In this document: positions 6,389-14,286 of the stretch, piece by piece
Position numbering within the stretch: the stretch's first letter is position 1
How the letters are laid out: each line of letters begins with the position of its first letter
NCBI GenBank assembly: GCA_030431945.1
Contig: JAUIIF010000042.1
Span: 1-14,286, forward strand
DNA: 14,286 nucleotides
DNA from: Bacteroidia bacterium
GTDB lineage: Bacteria > Bacteroidota > Bacteroidia > Chitinophagales > Saprospiraceae
Direction of reading: 5' to 3'
Position numbers and translations under genes: made by a program
The notes under the pieces: generated by a model
Seen by the model: only the letters and a program-made list of their open reading frames with translations
Told to the model about the DNA's origin: nothing
Databases searched by the model: none

Positions 6389-6445
6389 GACCCACTCCCC
6401 GCCCGGCGCAAACCCTGCCGGGTTGGGGGGTGGGGTCGGTCTTTT
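6389..6445 (+). terminator. Very GC-rich rho-independent terminator
   Basis: GACCC (6389-6393) pairs with GGGTC (6433-6437), a C-run (6397-6400) with a G-run (6425-6428), and CCCGGC (6402-6407) with GCCGGG (6417-6422) around a 9-base loop. Together they form about 18 pairs with two small bulges and two G-U pairs, followed by GGTCTTTT. It ends the LamG lipoprotein transcript and separates it from the operon that starts at 6584. Confidence 0.85.
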
Positions 6446-6461
6446 CCCGCGTTGGTCACGG

Positions 6462-6504
6462 GGACAAGCCTGCAAGCATTCAGGCGCATGTCCGGTACAT
6501 GTCC
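6462..6504. promoter_or_regulatory. Hairpin plus tandem CATGTCC heptamers upstream of the beta-barrel operon
   Basis: GGACA-a-GCCTG (6462-6472) pairs with CAGGC-gca-TGTCC (6481-6493). The right arm overlaps a heptamer CATGTCC (6487-6493) that is repeated exactly at 6498-6504, an 11-base period, about one turn of the helix. GTACAT-type half palindromes lie between them. The site is about 80 bases before the ATG at 6584 and could be a regulator-binding site. No TAnnTTTG box is found in this gap, so the promoter itself is not identified. Confidence 0.35.
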
Positions 6505-6583
6505 ACCCCAAAAACTTGAGTTTCCCCTCCTGCATTCCGCATTTTTACCGTCAATCAATCAAGGTTCATCCCTTAACCCGAAC

Positions 6584-7285
6584 ATGAAGCATTTTCTTTT
6601 TTTGCTACCGGCCCTGGGCCTGGCGGCAGTTCTCGGGGCGCAGCCCGAGCACGACACCTGGTTTTACGGCTTCAAAGCCGGCGTAACCCGCCACCAGATC
6701 AATGAGGTGCAAACCACCATTATTCCCGACGTTTTCTCCGAGGAAACGTACCAGACGGAGCACCTCCCCCAGCTTGGCTTTGCCGGCGGGCTTTTCTTTT
6801 ATCACCGCTTTTACAAGTCAAGACTCGCCGTCCAGCCCGAAATACTTTTCGCAAGCCGGGGTGGCGACTTTCACTACACGGACAACCGGGACCTTGACTA
6901 CACGATTCAATTCGCTTACCAATACCTCAGCCTCGGAACGGTCGTCAAAGTGTACCCGGCCGCCGGCATTAATTTTGGGCTTGGTGCCCAGGTGGCTTTC
7001 AACGTGGCCCCCGATCAGTTAAAGTACACCTCCAATATGCCGGAATTGGGGCCGGACCTGCAGATTCAGCAAAGCCTGCGGGAAGTGCTTACCGGCCGTA
7101 ACGACATTAACCTGGTCGGCCAGGTAGGCTACGATTTCAACTTCGGGCTCCAGCTGGAAGCCCGCTACGTCCTGGGCTTAAGCGACGTGCTGGAAACCCG
7201 GGCCAATGGTTTCAATTTCATTGAGAATGCGAACCGGGGCAGTGGTTTTCAGCTCACGCTGGGTTGGCTCATTGAATTCCCCTGA
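6584..7285 (+). CDS. Outer-membrane beta-barrel protein (PorT/OmpA-like fold)
   Basis: A 233-residue protein. It has a Sec signal peptide (MKHFLFLLPALGLAAVLGAQ, 1-20). After it come alternating amphipathic strands rich in Gly and aromatic residues: FYGFKAGVT, LGFAGGLFFYHRF, LAVQPEILFASRGGDF, FAYQYLSLGTVVKVYP, NFGLGAQVAFNV, INLVGQVGYDFNFGLQLEARYVLGL and, at the C-terminus, GSGFQLTLGWLIEF. The even spacing and the aromatic last residues fit an eight-stranded barrel of the OMP_b-brl_2 type common in Bacteroidota. The start at 6584 is chosen because it begins the signal peptide; the frame is open further upstream to 6383 but that part overlaps the terminator. It is the first gene of the probable three-gene operon. 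Its function is unknown. Confidence 0.88.
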   Translation: MKHFLFLLPALGLAAVLGAQPEHDTWFYGFKAGVTRHQINEVQTTIIPDVFSEETYQTEHLPQLGFAGGLFFYHRFYKSRLAVQPEILFASRGGDFHYTDNRDLDYTIQFAYQYLSLGTVVKVYPAAGINFGLGAQVAFNVAPDQLKYTSNMPELGPDLQIQQSLREVLTGRNDINLVGQVGYDFNFGLQLEARYVLGLSDVLETRANGFNFIENANRGSGFQLTLGWLIEFP

Positions 7286-7287
7286 TC

Positions 7288-8520
7288 ATGAAACAGTTAC
7301 TGATTCTGCTGGCCGGCCTGCTCGCGGGGCCCGCCTCCACGCTGCTCGCTCAGCCCATACCGCCAACTTCGGCAGGAGAAAAGGCCCACTACATCTTTAC
7401 CGTTTACACGCCGCAAAATCATCAGGAAGCAACCATCTGGCGAACGCCGGAGGTAGAACTTACGACCCACCGGCTCATTAACCACGCGGACTCGACGGCC
7501 GTGCGCCTCCTGCCGGTCCGGCAGACAACGCTGCGTACTTACGTGGATTTGGGCGCGGCCGCAGGTGCTATGGAAGTCGTCAATGCGCCGGGCTCCCCCA
7601 CCCTTCAGGAAGTCCTGACGTACGACCAGCTACTTGCCCCACCGCAACGCCAACTCATCGAAAGTTACCTGGCCATCAGGCACGGGATCACGCTTGACCA
7701 GACCGTGCCCACCAACTACCTGGCCCAGGACAGCAATGGGAATACCTACCCCGTCTGGACGGCCACGGCGGCCCCGGACTTCCGCCACCGGATCTTTGGT
7801 CTGGCGCAGGATACTGCGGCTAACCTGACCCGCAGCAAGGGGAGCTCCGTCAGCGCTCCGGAATTGCTTACCCTGCAGTGGGACCTGCCGGCGACCACAC
7901 CGGCCTACCTCTTGCTGGCCGATAATGACGCGCCTACGGCGCGCCTGGCCCGGGCGGACAGCCTGGCCAGCTTGCAGTTGCTGGAACGGCGCTGGCGACT
8001 TGAAGCGACCGGAACGGTCACCACCGCCAGACTCATTATTGCCCCCCGGTTACTCTTCGCCCGGCCCCGTACGGGAGAGCGCTGGGTATTGCAGCTTACC
8101 CAGTCCAACGGTAACACGTACCTGCCCGCAGAGGTACTCCCGGATGGTCGGATTGCCTTTGATCTTCCCGCCCTGCCGACCGGAAGCGCTTACCTGCAGC
8201 TTGGTCTGTCGTGCCGTGAATGCCAGGTGGCACCGGCCTTACCCATCGATGATTTTTTCACCTCCGTCCAGCTTAGCCCTAATCCTGCCCCTGCCGGTTC
8301 GCCACTGCAGCTACGGGCAGCCCTGCGGCAAGCCGCCGGACTCATCATCGTTGCCTACGATGCCCAGGGGCGGGAAGTGGTCCGCCAGTCCTTACCCAGC
8401 ACTACGCATCACCTGACGGAACTGGTATTGCCGGCTCCCGGGGCCTATTCCTTGCACCTGCGTTCGCGCCTGCAGCAACGCCGGAGCCCCCATCACAGCC
8501 TGAAAGTACTGGTTCACTAG
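7288..8520 (+). CDS. T9SS type A sorting-domain protein with DUF8202-like region
   Basis: A 410-residue secreted protein. A signal peptide (1-22, ending LLAQP) is followed by a region of unknown fold. Residues about 122-190 contain SYLAIRHGITL (126-136) and FRHRIFGLAQDTAANLTRSKGSS (165-187), in that order. This pair of motifs recurs in Bacteroidota secreted proteins in a domain I recall as DUF8202. The last 85 residues look like a type A sorting domain for the type IX secretion system: VQLSPNPAPAG (327-337), then AYDAQGREVV (356-365), PGAYSLHL (384-391) and a final basic strand ending LKVLV. The protein is therefore probably passed through the outer membrane and anchored or released outside. 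The ATG lies two bases after the stop of the preceding barrel gene, suggesting coupled translation. No catalytic motif is seen. Confidence 0.85.
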   Translation: MKQLLILLAGLLAGPASTLLAQPIPPTSAGEKAHYIFTVYTPQNHQEATIWRTPEVELTTHRLINHADSTAVRLLPVRQTTLRTYVDLGAAAGAMEVVNAPGSPTLQEVLTYDQLLAPPQRQLIESYLAIRHGITLDQTVPTNYLAQDSNGNTYPVWTATAAPDFRHRIFGLAQDTAANLTRSKGSSVSAPELLTLQWDLPATTPAYLLLADNDAPTARLARADSLASLQLLERRWRLEATGTVTTARLIIAPRLLFARPRTGERWVLQLTQSNGNTYLPAEVLPDGRIAFDLPALPTGSAYLQLGLSCRECQVAPALPIDDFFTSVQLSPNPAPAGSPLQLRAALRQAAGLIIVAYDAQGREVVRQSLPSTTHHLTELVLPAPGAYSLHLRSRLQQRRSPHHSLKVLVH

Positions 8521-8564
8521 CCTTCCCCACGCGCCTTTCCCATCCCTCCCAATTATTTACCGAT

Positions 8565-11500
8565 ATGTTCCGTTTGCTCCCCTGTCTGTTTTGTTGCTTT
8601 TCGCTGGCGCTGTACGGGCAGGCACCAATTGCCCCCCCTCCAACTTACCTCGTGGTTTCCCCAACTGACCCGCCACCGGCGGCCAATCCGGCGGATGGGA
8701 TCTCCTTCATTGAAGTTCCCGCCACCAACCCCATGGGCAGTGCCAACCTGGAGTTCCCCATCAAGCTCCCGCCCGCCCGCAAGAACCATGTGCCCCAACT
8801 GGACATAACCTACTCATCAGATCATTTGCACGGCTGGCTGGGCCGCGGCTGGGACCTGGGGCTGCCGACCATCGACGTAGAAACCCGCTGGGGCGTTCCT
8901 CGCTACCACGCCACGGAGGAAACGGAAACGTACCTCCTCGAAGGAAACATGCTGGCGCCCGTAGCGCACCGTGGTGAGGTACGGCCACGGACGGCCGAAA
9001 TGACCTTTCACCCCCGGGTAGAACGTGAGTTTCAACGCATCACGCGGCACGGGAACAGCCCGAAAAATTACTGGTGGGAGATTCACTATCCAGACGGCTT
9101 GGTCGAATACTATGGTGGCACCCCGGAAGGAGTGGTGCCAAATTCCCTGTTGCGGGACGACGCCGGCAACATCAGCAGTTGGGCCCTGGTTCGTGCCGTC
9201 GACATCCACGACAATCGCATTGATTACACCTATACCATCCAGGTAGATAACGGCCGGAGCACCAGCACGGAGCGGGGCAGCAACCGGTATCCGGACCGAA
9301 TCACCTATAACGGCAATGGCGACGAAACGGGCCCTTACTCCATCGTATTTATCCGTGATCGTGACCTCGGTGAAAATCGCCGGGCGGACGTACGTACCGA
9401 TTTCTCCTATGGTCATAAGCTGGTAACTGCTGACTTATTGCGCCGGATCGAAGTGCGGTACCGGGGGCAGCTCGTCCGGCACTATGATTTGCGTTACACT
9501 ACCGGTGCTTTCCGGCAAAGCCTGCTGACCGAAATCACTGAATTTGGCAGCGAAGGTGGCCGGTTAGCCAGTCATGAATTTGACTATTTCGACGATACTG
9601 CGGGAGATTTTTCCGCGTTCGGGCCTACCGAAAACTGGAATAGTGGCACGGACAACGTAAAAGCCTCCATCCTTAACCCCATCCCCGGTTTTACCGGAGA
9701 CATTTCCGCTTTAGGAGGTTCCGGCTCCACGAGTACCCAGATTGGCAGTGCCGTCACCATTGGGCCGATTGGGTCGCCGGGCACCAAGGACTTTACCGTT
9801 GGCGGTACTTTCGGGTCGGGCTCCAGCGAGGCCAGGGGGTTACTCACTTTTGTGGACATTGACGGAGACTTATTACCGGACAAAGTATTTCGTCGCGGCA
9901 ACGACCTCGTCTGGCGTAAAAACCTCTTCGGAGCGGGAACGGCGGGGTTCGGTCCGGTACGCCCCATTAGCGGTATCCGCGATTTCAGCATTGTCTCCAC
10001 TTCCGAAACCAACGTTGGCTTTGAGGCCAATATCACGCCATTCTTTGCGGGTTATGAGAACACAACGGCGAGGACGACCACGTCTACCTACTTCAGTGAT
10101 TTTAACGGGGACGACCTGGTTGACGTACTTCACCGCGGTAAAGTGTACTTCAATCACCTCAACGATGCGGGCGACCCGACCTTTACCCTCAACAGCGGAG
10201 ATACCCCCAGCCCCATCATCAGCGGAGCGGCCCCGGACGGAGACCTGATATCCGTAGACCCGGCGGAGCAGCAGGCTTTGATTGACATGACCCCGAAGCA
10301 CGACGTCGTGCGCAGTTGGGAAGCCCCCTTTGCCGGAACCGTAAGGGTAACGGGGAGTGTTGCCCTGCTCGCCCAACCCGGCATTGACGATTATAACCGG
10401 GAAGACGGCGTCACCGTCAGGATAGAGTTGGGGATCGGAGGCTTCTTACCGAACCTGTCGCTTTATCAGGCCACCATCGGTGCTAATGACTATGCCCCCC
10501 GCACCCCTACCGGAGTAAACAGCATCAACGTTACGGCCGGGCAGCGGCTCTACTTCCGGGTACAGTCCGTTTTCGATGGTGCCTACGACCGGGTCGCCTG
10601 GGACCCCATCATTACTTACGTGGGTGAAGACCCTGCGGAAACGGATGTAAACGGCTTACCAGTTTATCGCTATCAGGCCAGTGAAGACTTCCTGCTGGCC
10701 AGTTGCCAGACCGTAGCCATGCCCCTGGCCGGGCGGGTTGACCTGACGGGAAATTTCAGTAAACCTGCGCTCAGGGACAGTTTGCACCTCGAGTTGGTGT
10801 CCGGCAGGAACACCCTGCACCGTTGGTCATTCGCCCCGGACAGCGTGGTGGACAACCTATCTCTTGAATTCCTGAATTTCCCGGTGGTTGCTGACCAGCA
10901 ATTGCAACTACGCATGCGAGCCAACTGCTCAGTAGACTGGACCGCACTGCGCTGGACACCGGTACTGACTTACCAAAGTGCCGATGACGGCACGCCCGTG
11001 ATCAGTCCGGAAGGAGACCCTGCCTACCGCTACTGCCCGGCGATCGACTACACCATGCGCACGAAAATGCTACAGCGGCCGGCCATCTGGCGCCCGGTGA
11101 CGGATTCCTTTACTTACGCCTTTACCCTCAACTATTCGTCACCCTTTGATTTTGACCCGCGCCAGGAGCGGGTAACGATGAGTATTCGCAGCCGGGACTC
11201 CCTTTACCTGAGCCGGGACACCAGTTTACAGATCGGCCTCGGTTTTACAGCCGGTCAGATAAGCTGGACGGGGCCGGTGAACGTTGCGCCCGGCGACAGC
11301 ATCTGGATAGAAATTTTCGGGCCGGCAGTGTTTGGCACTGCCCTGCAAAACAGCCGCCTCGAAATTTTCCGGCGGGGAACCACTACTCCCCTCCCCGGAA
11401 TCGTTCCCGGAAAATACCGAAAGCGTAATAACGACGAGCTGACCTTCGGTCCGCAATTCCGCGGGTGGGGGCAGTTTGTGTACCGGGGTGCCGGTGCCGC

Positions 11501-14286
11501 CGCCAATCAGCCGATGTCGGAATTGCTCATGGTGCTGCAGGAACCGGACGTAAGCGAAGAAGACATTGAGGATATCGAAATTGACCCCGACAACCCGGAC
11601 TTCAGCGAATTTGAGGGACTGACGGATGACCCCACGCAGGAGCAATTCGTGGTGATGGTGGCGGACCCCAAAGCGGGTAATTGGCGTGGTTATGACGACC
11701 TCACGCTGGTGGGAAGAGATTACCAGAGCAGTTCGAGGCTGGGGGAGGATGATGTCATTTTAACGCCTGACCTGGGTACCGGGGCTTCGGCCCCGCCCCT
11801 GACCAGTATTGCCAAAATTGAGGCCGTTGCGGCGGGAGCGGGTTTTGGGCCGGCCAGCCTGGCCGGGAGCTACGCCGAGAACACCACTACCAACTTGCTG
11901 GAGGTGATGGACCTCAACGGAGACCGGTACCCGGACCTCGTAACGCCTACCCGTGCGCAGTACACCACGGTCTATGGTGGCCTCAGCAACCAAAGCATTA
12001 CCCACGGCTTTGGTAACCACGTGGCTAAAAGCCGTGCAGTGGGTGGAACTGCCGGGGGTAAATTTGTTGATTCCAGTCCGACCAACTCCGGCGACACCAG
12101 TGGCAAAGGAAGCCGCAAGCGGTTCCGGCGGGCTAAAACCACGACCAAGAACCAGGGGGCCAAAGCCCAGTCGGCCAATGAGTCTGCCGAGGCGGGCGGG
12201 TCCATCAGCGTAAGTTTTTCCGTAGACAACGATTACACCGTACACAGTTGGCTGGACGTAAACGGCGATGGCCTGACGGATAAAGTCTGGGACAACGGTG
12301 ACGTTGCCTTTAACTACGGATATCGGTTCGGCAGGCGGGAGAACTGGGGGTTTGCCGACATTCGCCGGGGCATCAGTACTGACTACGGTGGTGGCGGCGG
12401 CGTAAACATCAGCAACAACTCTTTTGCTGCCGGCTTTGCCATCACGCGCACGGACAATTACTCATCCGCCGCGCTGCAGGACATGAACGGTGACGGCCTG
12501 GCTGATGCCATCAGCTACGATCCGGATACGCGCCTGCTCCGGGTCCGACTCAATCACGGTACCGGCTTTAGTGGTGCGATTGACTGGGCGCGCCTCGCCG
12601 AGCCCCTGGACAAAGGAGATGCGACGGCCGAAAGCCTCAACTTTGCCTTTACGGTTTGTATTCCCATTTTCTTTATCCGCATTTGCGTCAACCCCAGTGG
12701 TTCTGCGGGCCGGGGGGCCAGCCGGGTACTGAGCCAGTTCAACGACATTGATGGTGATGGCTACCTTGATGAATTAGGGTCAATACAAGACAATCAGCTA
12801 AAAGTCCGGCGTTCCACCATCGGAAAAACCAATCTGCTGCGCAGCGTCAGGCGGCCGCTCGGTGGTGAAATTGCCCTGGACTACGCTGCTGCCGGAAACG
12901 ACTACGGCCTGCCTTTCCCCAAATGGCTGCTTGCGGAAACGAGATTCAACGACGGCGTAGCCGACGATGGGCCGCAGTGGCGAAAAACCAGGCATTATTA
13001 CGAAACCCCTAATTATGATCGCCACGAGCGGGAATTTTACGGCTTCGCCAGAACGGTGGATGAGCAGCTGGACACCGAAAACGGAGATACGGTGTACCGG
13101 CGCGCCATCGTGAACTACCACAATAATAATTTTTATGACCGCGGCCTCCCCGCAAGTCAGTACACCGAAGATGCGGCAGGGCGCCGCTACCGTGAATCTT
13201 CCTTCACCTACCTGATGACGAACCCTACGACGCAGACGGAACTCCCCCCTAACTTACTGACGAGCGACCAGGGGAGGGCCTTTCCGCTGCTCAGTGAACG
13301 CCAGGAACATTTTTACGAAGGCGGCGCGACGGCTATGGTCAGCCAGCGGACCACCTTCCAGTACGATAGCATCGGCCAAGTGCTGGTCAAGACCGACTAC
13401 GGGGACGGCAGCCCGGAGGATGAACTACGTACGGAATTCACCTACCACGATTACGGTGCCACTTACCTGGCCGGGCGGGTAAAATCCATCAAAGTATTTG
13501 GTGGCGGCAACCTGCTACGGCACAGCGAGATGGACGTTGATGCGCGGGGCAACGTCCTTCAGCTGAGACGATACCTGAACGAGCAAACGGCTGCCATTCA
13601 TGATTTTACCTACGATGAATGGTCCAATCTGCTAACGGCGACGAAGCCCGCAAATGCCCGGGGGCAGCGGATGCAGTACTCCTACGTAATTGATTCGGTT
13701 GAACACCTGTTTCCGGTCAGGACTACGGACAGTTACGGCTACGTTTCCACTGCCAGCTACGAGTTTCGCTACGGTCAGTTACTGACCGAAACGGACGTAA
13801 ACGGACATACCGTTAACATTTTACTGGATCAACATGGCCGGGTCAGCGAACGCCGGCTGCCAAAAGATTCTGTTTTCAGCTTCCGGTACACGTATCTGCC
13901 GGAGGCGCAGCCCCCCCGGGCAATAACCGAGCGGTATGACCCGGCTACGGGGGAGGCAATTCGTAGCCTTACCTTCCTCGATGGTTCGGGGCGGGTGGTA
14001 CAGCAGCAGCACTTTGCCGTAGTCGATGGCGCTCCGCAGATGGTGGCCAGCGGGCGGGTACGTTACGATGCCTTTGACCGCCCCGTCTCCGAGGGATATC
14101 CACAAACTACGGGCCCGGCTTCCAACGAGCTTTACCCTGCACCTGCGACCGCGCCCAGTAGCCGCACGGCCTTTGACATCCTTGACCGGCCGGTCTCGTT
14201 GACCATGCCCGATAATTCGACCAGCACCATGACTTACGGTTTTGCCACCGGGCCGGACGGGCAAACCCTCTTTCAGGAGAAGCTGA
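8565..14286 (+). CDS. SpvB/TcdB/RHS-type giant secreted protein (partial, 3' end outside window)
   Basis: From the ATG at 8565 the frame stays open to the right edge, at least 1907 residues. A signal peptide (MFRLLPCLFCCFSLALYGQA) predicts Sec export. Residues about 40-340 match the SpvB N-terminal domain of Salmonella SpvB and Tc-toxin B subunits: ATNPMGSANLEFPI, LDITYSSD, GWLGRGWDLGLPTIDVETRWG, WALVRAVDIHDNRIDYTY. Six FG-GAP/VCBS-like calcium loops begin at residues 431, 512, 1116, 1231, 1306 and 1394. Three beta-sandwich-like modules lie at about 585-685, 714-803 and 847-938. A TcdB-middle-like segment starts near 1423 (NLLRSVRRPLGGEIALDY). RHS/YD repeats begin around 1683 (YDEWSNLLTATKP; later ERYDPATGEAIRS and LDGSGRVVQQ). 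In Tc toxins these parts form a hollow shell around a C-terminal toxin. Here B and C parts are in one chain, and the C-terminus, where cargo or a core motif would lie, is not visible. The gene starts 44 bases after its neighbour. Confidence 0.92.
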   Translation, partial: MFRLLPCLFCCFSLALYGQAPIAPPPTYLVVSPTDPPPAANPADGISFIEVPATNPMGSANLEFPIKLPPARKNHVPQLDITYSSDHLHGWLGRGWDLGLPTIDVETRWGVPRYHATEETETYLLEGNMLAPVAHRGEVRPRTAEMTFHPRVEREFQRITRHGNSPKNYWWEIHYPDGLVEYYGGTPEGVVPNSLLRDDAGNISSWALVRAVDIHDNRIDYTYTIQVDNGRSTSTERGSNRYPDRITYNGNGDETGPYSIVFIRDRDLGENRRADVRTDFSYGHKLVTADLLRRIEVRYRGQLVRHYDLRYTTGAFRQSLLTEITEFGSEGGRLASHEFDYFDDTAGDFSAFGPTENWNSGTDNVKASILNPIPGFTGDISALGGSGSTSTQIGSAVTIGPIGSPGTKDFTVGGTFGSGSSEARGLLTFVDIDGDLLPDKVFRRGNDLVWRKNLFGAGTAGFGPVRPISGIRDFSIVSTSETNVGFEANITPFFAGYENTTARTTTSTYFSDFNGDDLVDVLHRGKVYFNHLNDAGDPTFTLNSGDTPSPIISGAAPDGDLISVDPAEQQALIDMTPKHDVVRSWEAPFAGTVRVTGSVALLAQPGIDDYNREDGVTVRIELGIGGFLPNLSLYQATIGANDYAPRTPTGVNSINVTAGQRLYFRVQSVFDGAYDRVAWDPIITYVGEDPAETDVNGLPVYRYQASEDFLLASCQTVAMPLAGRVDLTGNFSKPALRDSLHLELVSGRNTLHRWSFAPDSVVDNLSLEFLNFPVVADQQLQLRMRANCSVDWTALRWTPVLTYQSADDGTPVISPEGDPAYRYCPAIDYTMRTKMLQRPAIWRPVTDSFTYAFTLNYSSPFDFDPRQERVTMSIRSRDSLYLSRDTSLQIGLGFTAGQISWTGPVNVAPGDSIWIEIFGPAVFGTALQNSRLEIFRRGTTTPLPGIVPGKYRKRNNDELTFGPQFRGWGQFVYRGAGAAANQPMSELLMVLQEPDVSEEDIEDIEIDPDNPDFSEFEGLTDDPTQEQFVVMVADPKAGNWRGYDDLTLVGRDYQSSSRLGEDDVILTPDLGTGASAPPLTSIAKIEAVAAGAGFGPASLAGSYAENTTTNLLEVMDLNGDRYPDLVTPTRAQYTTVYGGLSNQSITHGFGNHVAKSRAVGGTAGGKFVDSSPTNSGDTSGKGSRKRFRRAKTTTKNQGAKAQSANESAEAGGSISVSFSVDNDYTVHSWLDVNGDGLTDKVWDNGDVAFNYGYRFGRRENWGFADIRRGISTDYGGGGGVNISNNSFAAGFAITRTDNYSSAALQDMNGDGLADAISYDPDTRLLRVRLNHGTGFSGAIDWARLAEPLDKGDATAESLNFAFTVCIPIFFIRICVNPSGSAGRGASRVLSQFNDIDGDGYLDELGSIQDNQLKVRRSTIGKTNLLRSVRRPLGGEIALDYAAAGNDYGLPFPKWLLAETRFNDGVADDGPQWRKTRHYYETPNYDRHEREFYGFARTVDEQLDTENGDTVYRRAIVNYHNNNFYDRGLPASQYTEDAAGRRYRESSFTYLMTNPTTQTELPPNLLTSDQGRAFPLLSERQEHFYEGGATAMVSQRTTFQYDSIGQVLVKTDYGDGSPEDELRTEFTYHDYGATYLAGRVKSIKVFGGGNLLRHSEMDVDARGNVLQLRRYLNEQTAAIHDFTYDEWSNLLTATKPANARGQRMQYSYVIDSVEHLFPVRTTDSYGYVSTASYEFRYGQLLTETDVNGHTVNILLDQHGRVSERRLPKDSVFSFRYTYLPEAQPPRAITERYDPATGEAIRSLTFLDGSGRVVQQQHFAVVDGAPQMVASGRVRYDAFDRPVSEGYPQTTGPASNELYPAPATAPSSRTAFDILDRPVSLTMPDNSTSTMTYGFATGPDGQTLFQEKL

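Noticed and set aside
6383..6583. Upstream extension of the barrel protein
   Set aside because: It overlaps the strong terminator at 6389-6445 and would precede the signal peptide, which must be N-terminal.
8817..9416. Long minus-strand open frames within the giant gene (also at 9584-10376, 11226-11645, 11760-12245 and 13821-14264)
   Set aside because: All lie opposite the continuous SpvB/RHS frame, which has coherent domains; they are high-GC shadows.
12660..12695. Transmembrane helix in the RHS protein (FAFTVCIPIFFIRICV, about residues 1360-1375)
   Set aside because: It is short, contains Pro and Arg, and lies between calcium loops of a propeller, so it is more likely a buried strand pair than a membrane span.
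14284..14286. TGA at the very end as the stop of the RHS gene
   Set aside because: It is out of frame; the in-frame codons there are AAG (14280) and CTG (14283), so the gene continues past the window.

Overview
The window looks like the chromosome of a marine or environmental Bacteroidota, most likely of the Lewinella/Saprospiraceae kind. The reasons are moderately high GC, promoters of the TAnnTTTG type, almost no Shine-Dalgarno sequences, a stand-alone MnmD methyltransferase, a YtxJ bacilliredoxin, a type IX secretion C-terminal domain and lipoproteins with acidic residues soon after the lipobox. This assignment is inferred from gene content, not from a search.

Left part (1-4072). A Tat-exported Gfo/Idh/MocA oxidoreductase runs off the left edge on the minus strand (3-773), preceded upstream by ribD (936-2009, minus). 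Divergent from ribD is a small DNA-binding gene that joins a degenerate HNH-like region to an AP2 domain (2207-2854, plus). Facing it is a compact minus-strand operon: a 52-residue lipoprotein that is easily missed (3914-4072), ytxJ (3560-3889) and mnmD (2862-3554).

Middle (4073-6445). pdhB, the pyruvate dehydrogenase E1 beta subunit, lies on the plus strand with a good -7 box and a strong terminator. A 390-base non-coding stretch follows and holds a structured palindromic element. Next is a LamG-type lipoprotein gene closed by a very GC-rich terminator.

Right part (6446-14286). Three plus-strand genes look like one transcription unit: an outer-membrane beta-barrel protein, a T9SS-sorted protein that starts two bases after the preceding stop codon, and a giant SpvB/TcdB/RHS-type protein that is still open at the right edge (at least 1907 residues). 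The giant protein has a signal peptide, an SpvB-like N-terminus, six DxDGD/DxNGD calcium-loop motifs, three repeated beta-sandwich-like modules, a TcdB-like middle and the start of an RHS/YD-repeat region. It resembles a Tc-toxin B/C shell in one chain, and its variable C-terminal cargo, if there is one, lies beyond the window. This three-gene unit is the best candidate here for an under-described system: a secreted or surface RHS shell encoded with its own barrel protein and a T9SS partner.
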